A stretch of DNA of 64,000 nucleotides from an uncultured Bacteroidales bacterium (GCA_945833885.1 CAMAFY010000006.1:31113-95112), one strand, 5' to 3'; numbered from the stretch's first letter, positions 28,607-39,051 are shown. The notes: a model not told the origin generated them from the letters alone. Numbers and translations are program-made.

Positions 28607-28960
28607 CTAAAGGCAAGGTGAAACATAATAAATATATAAAGAAATGGCATGTGCATTTTGCATAATACCGCTTTTTTTTACCCAAACAGCCTGCTATTTT
28701 CTGAAATGCCAGAAGAAATCCGGACGATTATGTGGGGATAAAGGTAAGAAATTCCTATATTTGCGCACAGGACATCAGGGCAGAGCCTGTCCTCTTTCCT
28801 GCCGGTGTCCGTTCCGTTGCCGAACCTCTCGCATGAATGAATGTCCCGTGATAACAGTCAAAGGGTATTTCTTGTACCTTGCATCTTGTGCGTGGGGTGG
28901 TGATGATGCATGCAGAGAATATCCTATAATCATATTGTTCTACTAAAATCCCTTAGAGTT

Positions 28961-30217
28961 ATGAAAAGACATTTACCCTTACTTCTTTGTTTCGCCTGCC
29001 TTGGTGTGCAGGCCCAGGATTTTGCCTTCGATTTCTTCCGTCAGGTCCAGACCGGCAGCAGCAATGTCGTTGTATCGCCTATCAGTGCCGAAGTGGCCCT
29101 CTCCATGCTTGCCGAAGGAACGGAGGGCGAAGGGGGCAAGCAGATTCTTGATGCGCTGGGCGTTTCGTCTTCCGAAGAGCTCGGAAACCGCTATGCCGGC
29201 TTGCTTAAGGCCTTCCCCGGAATGGGGGAGAATGTGGTGTTTGAGAGCGCAAATTCCATATGGAGCAATATAGGTTTTGACATCAACGATGCCTATCGCC
29301 AGACGATTGGCGACATTTACGGCGCTGACGCCTTCTCTACCAACCTTTCTTCGGAGGAGGGAATAAAGGAGATTGACTTGTGGACATCCAAGAAGACACA
29401 TGGTATCATTCCTTCGCTCGGGCTCCAGCCTAAACCCGAGCTGCAAATGGCCTTGGTGAATACCATTTACCTCAAAGGAAGCTTTGCCTATCCTTTCGAT
29501 GAACAGTGCACCAGGGATGAGCGCTTCACCAATGCCAACGGCGATGTGGTGATGGTACCTACCATGACCACTTCGGATGTCCGTTACGCCCATCTTGAAG
29601 AACTGGGTTTCGATGCAGTGGACCTTCCGCTCGGTGTTGATGGGGAATGCACCACTTGCAGTCTGATTCTCTTCAAGCCCCTCCGCGAAGGTGCAACGCT
29701 TTCGTCCGAGGTGGTGGATGCCTATTTCAAGAATGCGAGTTTCAATGTTCCTGTCTTCCTGAAAATGCCACGGTTCGCCATTCACAATCAGGACTACAAT
29801 CTTAAGGAGATACTTCCGTCCTTGGGTATTACGGACATCTTCAGCCATGCCGATTTCAGCAAGATTGCTTCCGGTTTGGAGTATGTGAGCGAGATGAAGC
29901 AAAAGACCGATTTCAGTGTCGACGAGAACGGTATTGAGGGTGCTGCCGCAACCTTTATTGCATTGAGTAACGGTATGCCCCAAGAGTATAAGGAAGTGGC
30001 ACTCAATCACCCCTTCCAGTTTGCCGTTGCCGAACAAACTACAGGAGCCATCCTCTTTTTGGGTGCGGTCAACACCCTTGATGGCCCCAGCGCCATTTCC
30101 GAAATCGGTGCCGACAAGATGCCGGCAGCCCGTTGTTACGACCTGCAGGGCCGCAGTCTCGGCGGGCGACAGGGTAATGGCATCCTTATCGAAAACGGAC
30201 GAAAGGTACTGAAATAG
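28961..30217 (+). CDS. Secreted serpin-family protease inhibitor with C-terminal tail
   Basis: Signal peptide MKRHLPLLLCFACLGVQAQ; serpin fold motifs ANSIWSN, NTIYLKGSF, hinge DENGIEGAAATFIAL, HPFQFAVAEQTTGAILFLGAVN; tail YDLQGRSLGGRQGNGILIENGRKVLK. Confidence 0.92.
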   Translation: MKRHLPLLLCFACLGVQAQDFAFDFFRQVQTGSSNVVVSPISAEVALSMLAEGTEGEGGKQILDALGVSSSEELGNRYAGLLKAFPGMGENVVFESANSIWSNIGFDINDAYRQTIGDIYGADAFSTNLSSEEGIKEIDLWTSKKTHGIIPSLGLQPKPELQMALVNTIYLKGSFAYPFDEQCTRDERFTNANGDVVMVPTMTTSDVRYAHLEELGFDAVDLPLGVDGECTTCSLILFKPLREGATLSSEVVDAYFKNASFNVPVFLKMPRFAIHNQDYNLKEILPSLGITDIFSHADFSKIASGLEYVSEMKQKTDFSVDENGIEGAAATFIALSNGMPQEYKEVALNHPFQFAVAEQTTGAILFLGAVNTLDGPSAISEIGADKMPAARCYDLQGRSLGGRQGNGILIENGRKVLK

Positions 30218-30704
30218 GTTGCAGAGCGCGGAATGACGCCTGCAAGGATGAGACGCCTGTCGACAATCTTTTTTGAGCGGTACGAAGTCTGCCTTCCGGT
30301 GGATTTCATACCGCTTTTTCGTCGTTCTATAGGGTGTGCGAGGTTCCTGCTTTGCTTACGGTCGCAAGACGTTTTCCGTGCTGTCCGTCAATAACGGCCG
30401 ACCATCTGCGGACTCCCTCAATTTGCTGTAAATGAATGACCTGTGGAATGGGGTTGAAGTTCTTCTTCAACAAAAACATCTATTTTGCATACGGAGTAGG
30501 AAATTTCCAAAACAATCATACATTATAAATGGTATATTTTGAAAAGTTTCCCGAAAAAATTTCCAATAATCTGATTATCAGTGTTTTGAAATTTTGTGAA
30601 TTGTAAAAAGTTTTCCAAAAGAAAAAAGTTCGAAAAAAGGAAGTTGTTTTCTTGGTCATAAAAAATGTTTTCCGTATGGAGCGGGAAAATATCCAAAACA
30701 AACG

Positions 30705-30735
30705 TTTGCGGATAACGAAAACCTTTGTAATTTTG
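30705..30735 (+). promoter_or_regulatory. Consensus Bacteroidetes promoter
   Basis: TTTG (30705-30708) - 19 nt - TAATTTTG (30728-30735). Confidence 0.7.
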
Positions 30736-31089
30736 CACTCGAAAAACCGCTCTTACGACTTCTGTATACCGATTTTATGGACAAAAGGAGAGGTGTGAGG
30801 ACAGACACGAAACGCGCTCTTGACTAACAGGCACTGGACATTTCTTTTTTGGGTGTGCGTTCGATAAACCGGCGTTTGCCAGAACGTAACCTGCAAAAGG
30901 TCAAAAAGATTGCGGTGGACATTTGCAGACTCCACCCCTTACGGACGGGATTCCGCCGGATGTTGCTTTTGAAGGGAAGCCGGCGGAGGCGAAGGAAAGC
31001 CCCGGAAACATCGGGACAACACCACAGTCCGGACGGTTCGCCGCCACAATCCCATCCCCCTCCTCCCTCTCAGAAACCATAAGGCCGTT

Positions 31090-31178
31090 GCCGCATTGTC
31101 CGGCGCGCGTCGGAAAACGTTCCGCCGTCCGGTGGACACCATTCCGCCGTTCCGCTGGAAATGTTCCGCAATACTGCA
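31090..31178. repeat. About 22-bp tandem repeat array upstream of nrdD
   Basis: GGAAAACGTTCCGCCGTCCGGT / GGACACCATTCCGCCGTTCCGCT / GGAAATGTTCCGCAATACTGCA. Confidence 0.6.
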
Positions 31179-31434
31179 TACCATATAGGCAACACCGGCG
31201 GTCAGGCACCGGCTCTGTGCGGTCGGAAAAACCTGCATGTTTTTCCCGTTCTTCCCTCACCTTGCCCAACCGCACTCCTTGTTTCACAGACAAAATCCGC
31301 CTGAAAGCATCACCGGTTGAAGCAAGAATCCATACCTGTCCATATATATAGAATAGGAGTCCCTGCGAAAGAGCGCGGGCTTTTCCAGACATTTTCATTC
31401 CCTCTTTCTCCACTTTTATCCTCAACAATCCCCC

Positions 31435-33531
31435 ATGAGCACCGAGAACTTCATCATCACCAAGCGCGACGGTAGCACCGAATCCTTCTCTCTCGACAAG
31501 ATCAAGAGCGCTATCATCAAGGCTTGCGCCGCCGTAGGCGACAGTTTACAGGCCGACGAACTGCAGGCCGTTGTCAATCACCTGATGTTCTGCAACCGGA
31601 TGAGCGTAGAAGACATCCAGAACCAGGTGGAGGTGGCACTGATGGCAGAGCGCCATTTCAAGGCCGCCAAGGCATTTATCGTTTACCGTCACCGTCATAA
31701 CGAGGACCGCGAGACGGCTGCGAAACTCCGTTTCCTCACGGATTACTGCAATGCGAACAATGCTGCGTCGGGCTCAAAGTTCGATGCCAACGCGAATGTG
31801 GAGAACAAAAACCTGGCAACACTCATTGGTGAGATTCCCAAGGGCGACTTTATCCGCCTGAACCGCCGTCTGCTCTGCGACCGCATCAAGAAGATGTATG
31901 GCCGCGAGACCGCAGAACGCTATCTCTATCTGCTCAAGAACCATTTCATCTACAAGAACGATGAGACATCGCTCGCCAACTATTGCGCCAGCATCACCAT
32001 GTATCCCTGGCTCAACGAGGGAACAAAGAGCATCGGTGGCAACAGCACCGCTCCCACCAATCTGAAGAGTTTCTGTGGAGGATTCGTGAATATGGTGTTC
32101 ATCGTCAGTTCAATGCTCAGCGGAGCCTGCGCTACGCCCGAGTTCCTGATGTACATGAACTACTTCCTCGGCAAGGAATACGGCGAGGACTATTGGAAGC
32201 GTCCTGACGACCAGGCCGACCTGTCGATCCGCCGCCGCACCATCGACAAGGTCATCACCGACTGTTTCGAGCAGATTGTCTACTCCATCAACCAGCCTAC
32301 CGGCGCACGCAATTTCCAAAGTGTCTTCTGGAACATCTCGTACTACGACCGTTTCTACTTCGAAAGCATCTTCGGCAACTTCTATTTCCCCGACGGTTCG
32401 CGTCCCGACTGGAACGGTTTGAACTGGTTGCAGAAGCGCTTCATGACCTGGTTCAACGCCGAACGTACGAAGACTGTCCTCACCTTCCCCGTGGAAACCA
32501 TGGCGCTCCTTACCGAAAACAACGAGTGCAAGGACAAGGAATACGGCGACTGGACCGCTGAAATGTACTCCAAGGGCCACAGTTTCTTCACCTATATGAG
32601 CGACAATGCCGACTCGCTGGCAAGTTGCTGCCGTCTGCGCAACGAAATTCAGGACAACGGCTTCTCCTATACTTTGGGAGCCGGAGGTGTAAGCACGGGT
32701 TCCAAGAGCGTGCTCACCATCAACATCAACCGCTGTGTCCAGCAGGCCACCCGCGAAGGCCGCAACTATGTGGATTATCTTGAGGACATCATCGACCTTG
32801 TCCACAAGGTGCAGATGGCATACAACGAGAATCTCGACGAACTTCGTGCCAAAGGGCTCCTGCCGCTCTTCGATGCCGGATACATCGACATCGCACGTCA
32901 GTACCTCACCGTGGGCGTCAATGGTATCGTCGAGGCCGCGGAAAGCCTCGGTCTGACCATCAGCGACAACGACGAATACGCGCAGTTCGTGCAGAACATC
33001 CTCGGTGCCGTAGAGAAATACAACAAACTCTACCGTACGAAGCAACTGCTTTTCAACTGCGAAATGATACCTGCCGAGAACGTAGGTGTGAAGCATGCCC
33101 GCTGGGACCGCGAGGACGGTTACTACGTTCCGCGCGACTGCTACAACAGTTATTTCTATGTTGTCGAGGACACCAACGTCGACCCCATCGAGAAGTTCCG
33201 CCTCCACGGCCGCAAATACATCGAGCATCTCACCGGAGGTTCCGCGCTCCACATGAACCTCGACGAGCATCTGTCCAAGGCACAGTACGCCCAACTCCTC
33301 CGCATTGCCGCAAAAGAGGGATGCAACTACTTCACCTTCAACATCCCCAACACGCTCTGCAACAAGTGTGGAACCATCGACAAGCGCTATCTGCACAAGT
33401 GTCCGAAATGCGGAAGTGAGGACCTTGACTATCTGACACGCATCATCGGATACCTCAAGCGCGTGAGCAACTTCTCGCTCGACCGCCAGAAGGAGGCCGC
33501 ACGCCGCTATTACGCGCACGCTGCGGGATAA
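31435..33531 (+). CDS. nrdD: Anaerobic ribonucleoside-triphosphate reductase
   Basis: 698 aa; ATP-cone, CNKCGTIDKRYLHKCPKCGS Zn site, RIIGY glycyl-radical motif. Confidence 0.97.
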   Translation: MSTENFIITKRDGSTESFSLDKIKSAIIKACAAVGDSLQADELQAVVNHLMFCNRMSVEDIQNQVEVALMAERHFKAAKAFIVYRHRHNEDRETAAKLRFLTDYCNANNAASGSKFDANANVENKNLATLIGEIPKGDFIRLNRRLLCDRIKKMYGRETAERYLYLLKNHFIYKNDETSLANYCASITMYPWLNEGTKSIGGNSTAPTNLKSFCGGFVNMVFIVSSMLSGACATPEFLMYMNYFLGKEYGEDYWKRPDDQADLSIRRRTIDKVITDCFEQIVYSINQPTGARNFQSVFWNISYYDRFYFESIFGNFYFPDGSRPDWNGLNWLQKRFMTWFNAERTKTVLTFPVETMALLTENNECKDKEYGDWTAEMYSKGHSFFTYMSDNADSLASCCRLRNEIQDNGFSYTLGAGGVSTGSKSVLTININRCVQQATREGRNYVDYLEDIIDLVHKVQMAYNENLDELRAKGLLPLFDAGYIDIARQYLTVGVNGIVEAAESLGLTISDNDEYAQFVQNILGAVEKYNKLYRTKQLLFNCEMIPAENVGVKHARWDREDGYYVPRDCYNSYFYVVEDTNVDPIEKFRLHGRKYIEHLTGGSALHMNLDEHLSKAQYAQLLRIAAKEGCNYFTFNIPNTLCNKCGTIDKRYLHKCPKCGSEDLDYLTRIIGYLKRVSNFSLDRQKEAARRYYAHAAG

Positions 33532-33801
33532 TTCCTCAGGCGGAAAACCCGTAAAAGGTGGGGAAGCGCTTTGCGGAATCCACCTGAAATGGCGGTGACG
33601 ATTCACTTGTCCATCCCCGAGAACAGTCCGGAAGAAGGAGTAAAGGCCCCGTGAAGGCTTCTGCTCCTTCTTCCTTTTTTACGGCCTTTCGCTGACGTTT
33701 CCCCGAGCATTCCCCTTGGAGTCTTTGACTCCATTTTCTCCATCCTTTGGAAACACCATTGATGTCCGCGAAAGATTTTTTTGTGCTTTTCCGCCAACAT
33801 C

Positions 33802-33833
33802 TTTGCCGTTCTACGGCAGAAATTGTACATTTG
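33802..33833 (+). promoter_or_regulatory. Promoter for nrdG
   Basis: TTTG - 20 nt - TACATTTG, about 57 nt before the nrdG ATG. Confidence 0.65.
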
Positions 33834-33889
33834 TACGCAATATTCCGTCACAATGTGGCCATCGGTGCCACGACCCTACCCCCATAATT

Positions 33890-34375
33890 ATGCTCAAATA
33901 CGTCAATCACGATATCGTTTTCCAGGAATTCCCCGACGAGGTTACCCTTGCCGTCAACCTTTCACAGTGCCCGAACGCATGCCCGGGATGCCATAGTCCG
34001 TACCTTTGGGGCGATGAAGGCGAGGTGCTGAGTCTGACACGCCTGAAGGCTTTGGCGGCACAATACGAGGGCGAAATCACATGTGTCTCCCTTATGGGAG
34101 GGGACAACGACCCGGAAAGTGTGCTCCTCATCCTCAGCGAACTGAGGAAATCCATGCCCGGCATCCGCACGGGATGGTATTCCGGACACCCTTCGCTCCC
34201 CAAATGCTTTGAGGATTATCCCGCTCCGGACTATGTCAAGATAGGACCATGGCGCGAAGAGTGCGGACCTTTGTCGTCGCCCGATACCAACCAACGCCTT
34301 TATCGCTACCACAAGGACGGCACGCGCGACGACATCACCTACAGATTCTGGAAAAACGCGCGGAGAACATCCTGA
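33890..34375 (+). CDS. nrdG: Anaerobic RNR activating protein (radical SAM)
   Basis: MLKYVNHDIVFQEFPDEVTLAVNLSQCPNACPGCHSPYLW (CxxxCxxC); ATG at 33890 preferred over TTG at 33716. Confidence 0.92.
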   Translation: MLKYVNHDIVFQEFPDEVTLAVNLSQCPNACPGCHSPYLWGDEGEVLSLTRLKALAAQYEGEITCVSLMGGDNDPESVLLILSELRKSMPGIRTGWYSGHPSLPKCFEDYPAPDYVKIGPWREECGPLSSPDTNQRLYRYHKDGTRDDITYRFWKNARRTS

Positions 34376-34458
34376 AAATCATCCGCATCTTCAACAACCG
34401 GAATTCATGGTGGCCGTCGACAGCGTCCACCTTCGACATTTTCACATCCGAACAGAAC

Positions 34459-37032
34459 ATGCAACAAAACCGATATATCACCGAAGACATGATGGCCCGG
34501 CAGGATGCCGCCGACACACCCCGGCTGGGAGACGCCGACGTAAAGACCATCCAAGAGCGCAAACATCAGGTGGCGGTGACCATCGCCAACTGCGAACAGC
34601 GCATTGAAAGCGTCAAGGCCATGTTGCGTTGGCACGAGGAAAACCGCAGGGCCACCGAGCAGTTGGAGGACGCCACCCACCATCATGCTTTGGTCAACAA
34701 GCAGTATCTTGCCCTTCGCAGCGACGAAATGAAACTCGAACTCTCGGACAGCGTCCAGGAGTTGCGCCCCTTTTACGAGCGCATTGCCGAGCGGAGGGTC
34801 GTCATCGAGAACATCAAGGAGCAGGAATCGGCGTTGGCGGAGCGCATAGAGACGGCGCGCCGCGAGGCCGATGACATCCGCAAGCGCTGCAATGTCGCCC
34901 AGGAACGTCTGGCAGAATCCGAGGCTCAGTACGAAAAGCAGCAGGAAATCATTGTCAACGGTCTTGCGCTTAACGGCGAAATCCGCCAATTGACCTCTGA
35001 TTTGATCAAGGCGGAGGACCAGTTGACGGAGAGTCAGCGGCTTGCTGCGGAGGCGGAAGCCGACATGAGGTCGAGACTTAACGAGACGGACCATGAGAAA
35101 AAGCGCCTCGAATCGCTCAATCTCAAGCGACAGTCGCTGGCCGTTCACCAGCAACTTTTTGAGCAGTTCCAGGCTGTCAACGACAAACTGCAACTCTTCA
35201 ACGCCGAATCAAAGGTGAACGATGAGGTCCACCAGCAGTTCACCTCCAACAATCTGCGGCACAGCGAGATCGTTCTGCACCACGAAAAGTTGAAAAAGGA
35301 GTTCCAGAACGCCCGTGAACGCCTCGATGCCTTGCGCACAGACCTGAAGGTGCATGAGAAAGCCATTGACGAAGTGGACAGCGCACGCCTTTATCACAGT
35401 TACGCCGACCGCCAAAGCCGGCTCGCACAGTTGCTCTCGGCGAGAAAGGCATGGCAGAACATCATGATGGGATACAATGCCATCGAGGCACAGCGCGCCA
35501 CCATCGAGCGCCTTTCGCGGCAGTATGAGCAGCGATGCACGGAACTTGAAGTGGCGGAGCGCGACATCAAGCGCCTCCATGAACGCAACACCCGTCTCAA
35601 CAAGGCGTTTATCCTCCTGCAGATTGAGCAGACAAGGAAACTCCGCGAGAGCCTGAAAGAGGGTCTTCCTTGCCCGGTTTGCGGCAGCGCGCACCATCCT
35701 TACCATACCGAAGTGGAGCAGGAACTCGGCGAAACGCAGACTCAGTTGGAGAAGGATTACCTGCAAGCCCGCAAGGAATACCAGGAACAGCGGGAGAAGA
35801 CCAACGAGGTCGCCGCCGAAGCGCAGCACTTCGCCGGACGTCTGGAGGCGGAAAAACTCATGTTGCAGCGCATGCAGGAACTGCAACTCGGCACCGTCGA
35901 GGAGTGGAAGCGCTTCGAGACCCTCGATGCTTCGTTTGCCGGATGCTCACCTTCCGTCAATCGTGAGGCGCGACGCACGACAATCGAGATGATCATCGAC
36001 TCCGAGAACCGGAATATTGAGGAACTGGAGCAGAAAATCCGTACCTTCGACTTCCATTCCGCGAAACTCCGCGACGTCAGCGTGGAAGTTGACGGCGCGG
36101 AAAAACGGGTGGAGGAACTACAACGGCAGTTCTGGAACATCGATACTGAACTGAAACTCGTGCACGAAAGGGTGGAAACCTACCGTGCGGCAATGGCGAA
36201 GAGCGATGCAAGACTTGAACATCTCTACAAGGACCTCGATGATGTGGTGACTTTGAGCGGATGGCGCGATGACAATCTTGACGAGTTTTCAAAGAACATT
36301 GCGGAACTTTACAACGACTGGACGCAGACAAACAAGCAGTTGGTGCTCTGCGAACACCAGTACGCCATGCTGCAACTCCGTGCGCAGATTGCGGGGCAGC
36401 AGGTGGCGACACGGCAGCAACAGGTGGGCATCGACCGCGAGGAGCGCGACCGTTTGCGCGAGATGCTGACGTCGAAACGCGAACAACTGCGCAAGGCTTT
36501 CGGACCGGAGAGCCCGCTTGAGCACGCGGCAACCCTCAACGACACCCTCAACAATGTCCGGACGGCTGTGCAGAACGCCATGGAGGAACGCCAGAAATCG
36601 GACGAGGCCCTCGCGGCATTGCAGGGAGAACAGGCGTGCCTCGTCAGGAGCCGTATGGAACAGGAGGAGAAACTTCGCGAAACTTCCACCACCATGGACC
36701 ATGCCATCGCACGCTACAACCTCACGCACAGTGCCATACAAACATCGGAACTTGCCACCCTCTATACCGACACCCGCGACTGGATGCTCCTGCGGCAGAC
36801 GGTCGAAGAGTGCCGCCATGCGCTGACTGTCGCCACCGAACGCATGAAAATGGCGGAGGAACGCTTCATGGCTTTGCAGAACGATGTCCGCCGGCCCGAC
36901 GCGAAAAACGCGAACGAGACCCCGGAAGCCTTAAAGCAACAACTGGGCGAAATCATCGTGGAGATGGAGGCTTTGCGCGCGGAGCAGGCCGATATCCGTC
37001 ACATCCTCAAAAGGCACGAACACGCTCTGTGA
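34459..37032 (+). CDS. SbcC-like Zn-hook coiled-coil protein without recognizable ATPase head
   Basis: 857 aa from ATG 34459; long coiled coils flank LKEGLPCPVCGSAHHPY (CPVC at residues 405-408); no N-terminal P-loop, no C-terminal LSGGE/Walker B seen. Confidence 0.75.
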   Translation: MQQNRYITEDMMARQDAADTPRLGDADVKTIQERKHQVAVTIANCEQRIESVKAMLRWHEENRRATEQLEDATHHHALVNKQYLALRSDEMKLELSDSVQELRPFYERIAERRVVIENIKEQESALAERIETARREADDIRKRCNVAQERLAESEAQYEKQQEIIVNGLALNGEIRQLTSDLIKAEDQLTESQRLAAEAEADMRSRLNETDHEKKRLESLNLKRQSLAVHQQLFEQFQAVNDKLQLFNAESKVNDEVHQQFTSNNLRHSEIVLHHEKLKKEFQNARERLDALRTDLKVHEKAIDEVDSARLYHSYADRQSRLAQLLSARKAWQNIMMGYNAIEAQRATIERLSRQYEQRCTELEVAERDIKRLHERNTRLNKAFILLQIEQTRKLRESLKEGLPCPVCGSAHHPYHTEVEQELGETQTQLEKDYLQARKEYQEQREKTNEVAAEAQHFAGRLEAEKLMLQRMQELQLGTVEEWKRFETLDASFAGCSPSVNREARRTTIEMIIDSENRNIEELEQKIRTFDFHSAKLRDVSVEVDGAEKRVEELQRQFWNIDTELKLVHERVETYRAAMAKSDARLEHLYKDLDDVVTLSGWRDDNLDEFSKNIAELYNDWTQTNKQLVLCEHQYAMLQLRAQIAGQQVATRQQQVGIDREERDRLREMLTSKREQLRKAFGPESPLEHAATLNDTLNNVRTAVQNAMEERQKSDEALAALQGEQACLVRSRMEQEEKLRETSTTMDHAIARYNLTHSAIQTSELATLYTDTRDWMLLRQTVEECRHALTVATERMKMAEERFMALQNDVRRPDAKNANETPEALKQQLGEIIVEMEALRAEQADIRHILKRHEHAL

Positions 37033-37065
37033 CGCCTGCCGGAAGCATCCTCAAAGGACGGCGTC

Positions 37066-37153
37066 GGAAACTCCCGATGTATCCGCTGGAAAGTTCCGAT
37101 GTTTCCGTCAAAAACTTCCGATGTTTCCACCGCGAACTTCCGATGTTTCCACC
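37066..37153. repeat. Exact-period 22-bp tandem repeat array (4 units)
   Basis: GGAAACTCCCGATGTATCCGCT / GGAAAGTTCCGATGTTTCCGTC / AAAAACTTCCGATGTTTCCACC / GCGAACTTCCGATGTTTCCACC. Confidence 0.85.
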
Positions 37154-37226
37154 GCCGACATCGAACGACCGTTTTCAGGACGGTTGGATTGAAAGTTTCC
37201 GTCCAATGTCCCTTGATGAGTGTAAA

Positions 37227-37350
37227 GTGGAATCCTATAAGCATAAAGAGGATTGCACTAAGCAAAAAGCGCGTTCCATGAATGGGCTTTGCCAAAACGT
37301 AGTCCACGAAACCACAACCCTATACTGAGGAGTGGTTTGTAGAATCCACC
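37227..37350. repeat. Short TIR-bounded element (GTGGAATCCTATAA...TTTGTAGAATCCACC), copy 3
   Basis: GTGGAATCCTATAAG at 37227 and inverted TTTGTAGAATCCACC ending 37350; related to 9280 and 10452. Confidence 0.55.
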
Positions 37351-37392
37351 ATAAATCCCCGATTCCGATTAAATCTTCTTCACTGACTTACC

Positions 37393-39051
37393 ATGAAAAT
37401 CAGACTTTTCTTGACCGCCGTTTTCTGTCTTTGCACGAAAATCCTACCGGCCTCCGAGCCCATATCCCTCATCCCCCTTCCGACTTCTGTCCAGCAGGGC
37501 GAAGGCACCTTCCGCTTTTCCAAGAAGGTGAAGGTCGCTGTCGATGCCTATCCCGGCGACAGTATCCTGCAAGTCTTCAGCCGTTTTGCCGACGGTTTCA
37601 CCGCCACGACGGGCGTGAAGTTCAGCAACGGCAAGGCCACGAAGGCACAAATCCGTCTGAAGCACAACGCTTCCATGGCTCCCGAGGCGTACAGTCTGAA
37701 GGTGACGACGGAACATGTCGTCATCGAGGCCGCGCGTCCTGCCGGATTCTTCTACGCTTTGCAGACCCTCAAGCAACTCCTGCCCTCGCGTGCCGCCATG
37801 GCCGGTGTCCGCCTTTCCGCCGCCGACCGTCGTCCCGAGGCGTGGACGCTGCCCGTCGTCACCATTGATGATGCGCCGCGCTTTGCATGGCGAGGCTTCA
37901 TGCTCGACGAAGGCCGGCATTTTTACGGGAAGGAAGAGGTGAAGAAAATCATCGATGTCATGGCGGCATACAAGATGAACCGCTTCCATTGGCACCTGAC
38001 CGAGGACCAGGGATGGCGTCTTGAAATCAAGAAATACCCCAAACTCACCGAGGTGGGGGCGTGGCGCGACAGCAAAGTGTTGGGATGGGGCGACACCAAG
38101 CCCGACGGTGAGCGCTACGGAGGCTTCTATACCCAGGCCGACGCCCGCGAGGTTGTGGAGTATGCCCGCGAACGTTTCGTGGAGATCGTACCCGAGGTTG
38201 ATATCCCCGGACACTCGCAAGCGGCGGTGGCATCCTACCCGGAATTCCTCAGTTGTGACCCTGAAATCCAGCACGAAGTGTGGCTCTGGCAGGGTGTATC
38301 CACGGATGTCATCAACGTCTCCAACCCCAGGGCCGTACAGTTTGCCAAAGATGTCATCGACGAACTGACGGACATCTTCCCCTTCCCCTACATACATCTC
38401 GGCGGAGACGAGTGTCCTACCGACAAATGGAAGGGCAATGCGGCATGCAATGAGGAACTGAAACAGATAGGAAGCACCAACTTCCGCGACCTGCAAATCA
38501 ACTTCTACCACCAGTTGCGGCAGCATATCGCGCGAAAGCCTGCGGAGCAACAGCGTAGCCTGATCTTCTGGAACGAGGTCCTCCACGGCAATACCGAGGC
38601 GTTGGGACAGGACATCACCATCATGGCATGGGTGGGCGCCGACGCCGCTGCAAAGGATGCCGCCGCAAGAGGCATGAAAACCATCCTCTCTCCCCAAATT
38701 CCCTACTACATCAACCGACGTCAGAGCACGCTGCCTACGGAACCGCGCTCGCAAGGACACGGAACGGAGACCGTGGAAGCCGTCTATAACTATGTCCCGA
38801 TGAAGGATGTCGACGCGAACCTCCGCGAAAAATATATGGGAGTGCAGGCAAATTTCTGGACAGAGTGGGTGGAGGACGCCAAGACTGTGCAATATCTCAT
38901 GTTCCCGCGCCTTGCCGCCGTGGCGGAGGCCGGATGGACGCCCCAGGAACTTCGCAGTTATCCCGACTTTCTGAAACGCTTGCAGGCAGAACCCGCGTAT
39001 TACGACCTGCGCGGGGTGGACTTCGCCAAGCACGTCTTCGGCACCCGTTGA
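37393..39051 (+). CDS. Beta-N-acetylhexosaminidase (GH20)
   Basis: 552 aa, signal peptide; WRGFMLDEGRHFYG, NRFHWHLTEDQGWRLEIKKYP, HLGGDECPTDKW. Confidence 0.95.
   Translation: MKIRLFLTAVFCLCTKILPASEPISLIPLPTSVQQGEGTFRFSKKVKVAVDAYPGDSILQVFSRFADGFTATTGVKFSNGKATKAQIRLKHNASMAPEAYSLKVTTEHVVIEAARPAGFFYALQTLKQLLPSRAAMAGVRLSAADRRPEAWTLPVVTIDDAPRFAWRGFMLDEGRHFYGKEEVKKIIDVMAAYKMNRFHWHLTEDQGWRLEIKKYPKLTEVGAWRDSKVLGWGDTKPDGERYGGFYTQADAREVVEYARERFVEIVPEVDIPGHSQAAVASYPEFLSCDPEIQHEVWLWQGVSTDVINVSNPRAVQFAKDVIDELTDIFPFPYIHLGGDECPTDKWKGNAACNEELKQIGSTNFRDLQINFYHQLRQHIARKPAEQQRSLIFWNEVLHGNTEALGQDITIMAWVGADAAAKDAAARGMKTILSPQIPYYINRRQSTLPTEPRSQGHGTETVEAVYNYVPMKDVDANLREKYMGVQANFWTEWVEDAKTVQYLMFPRLAAVAEAGWTPQELRSYPDFLKRLQAEPAYYDLRGVDFAKHVFGTR

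Noticed and set aside
32110-33606. 498-aa minus-strand ORF opposite nrdD
   Set aside because: Antisense shadow; nrdD carries the ATP-cone, Zn and glycyl-radical motifs.
33716-33889. TTG-initiated extension of NrdG
   Set aside because: Contains the promoter TTTG-N20-TACATTTG; ATG 33890 matches the expected NrdG start.
34249-34458. Upstream extension of the SbcC-like ORF overlapping nrdG
   Set aside because: Overlaps nrdG out of frame, low-quality translation; ATG 34459 is a better start.
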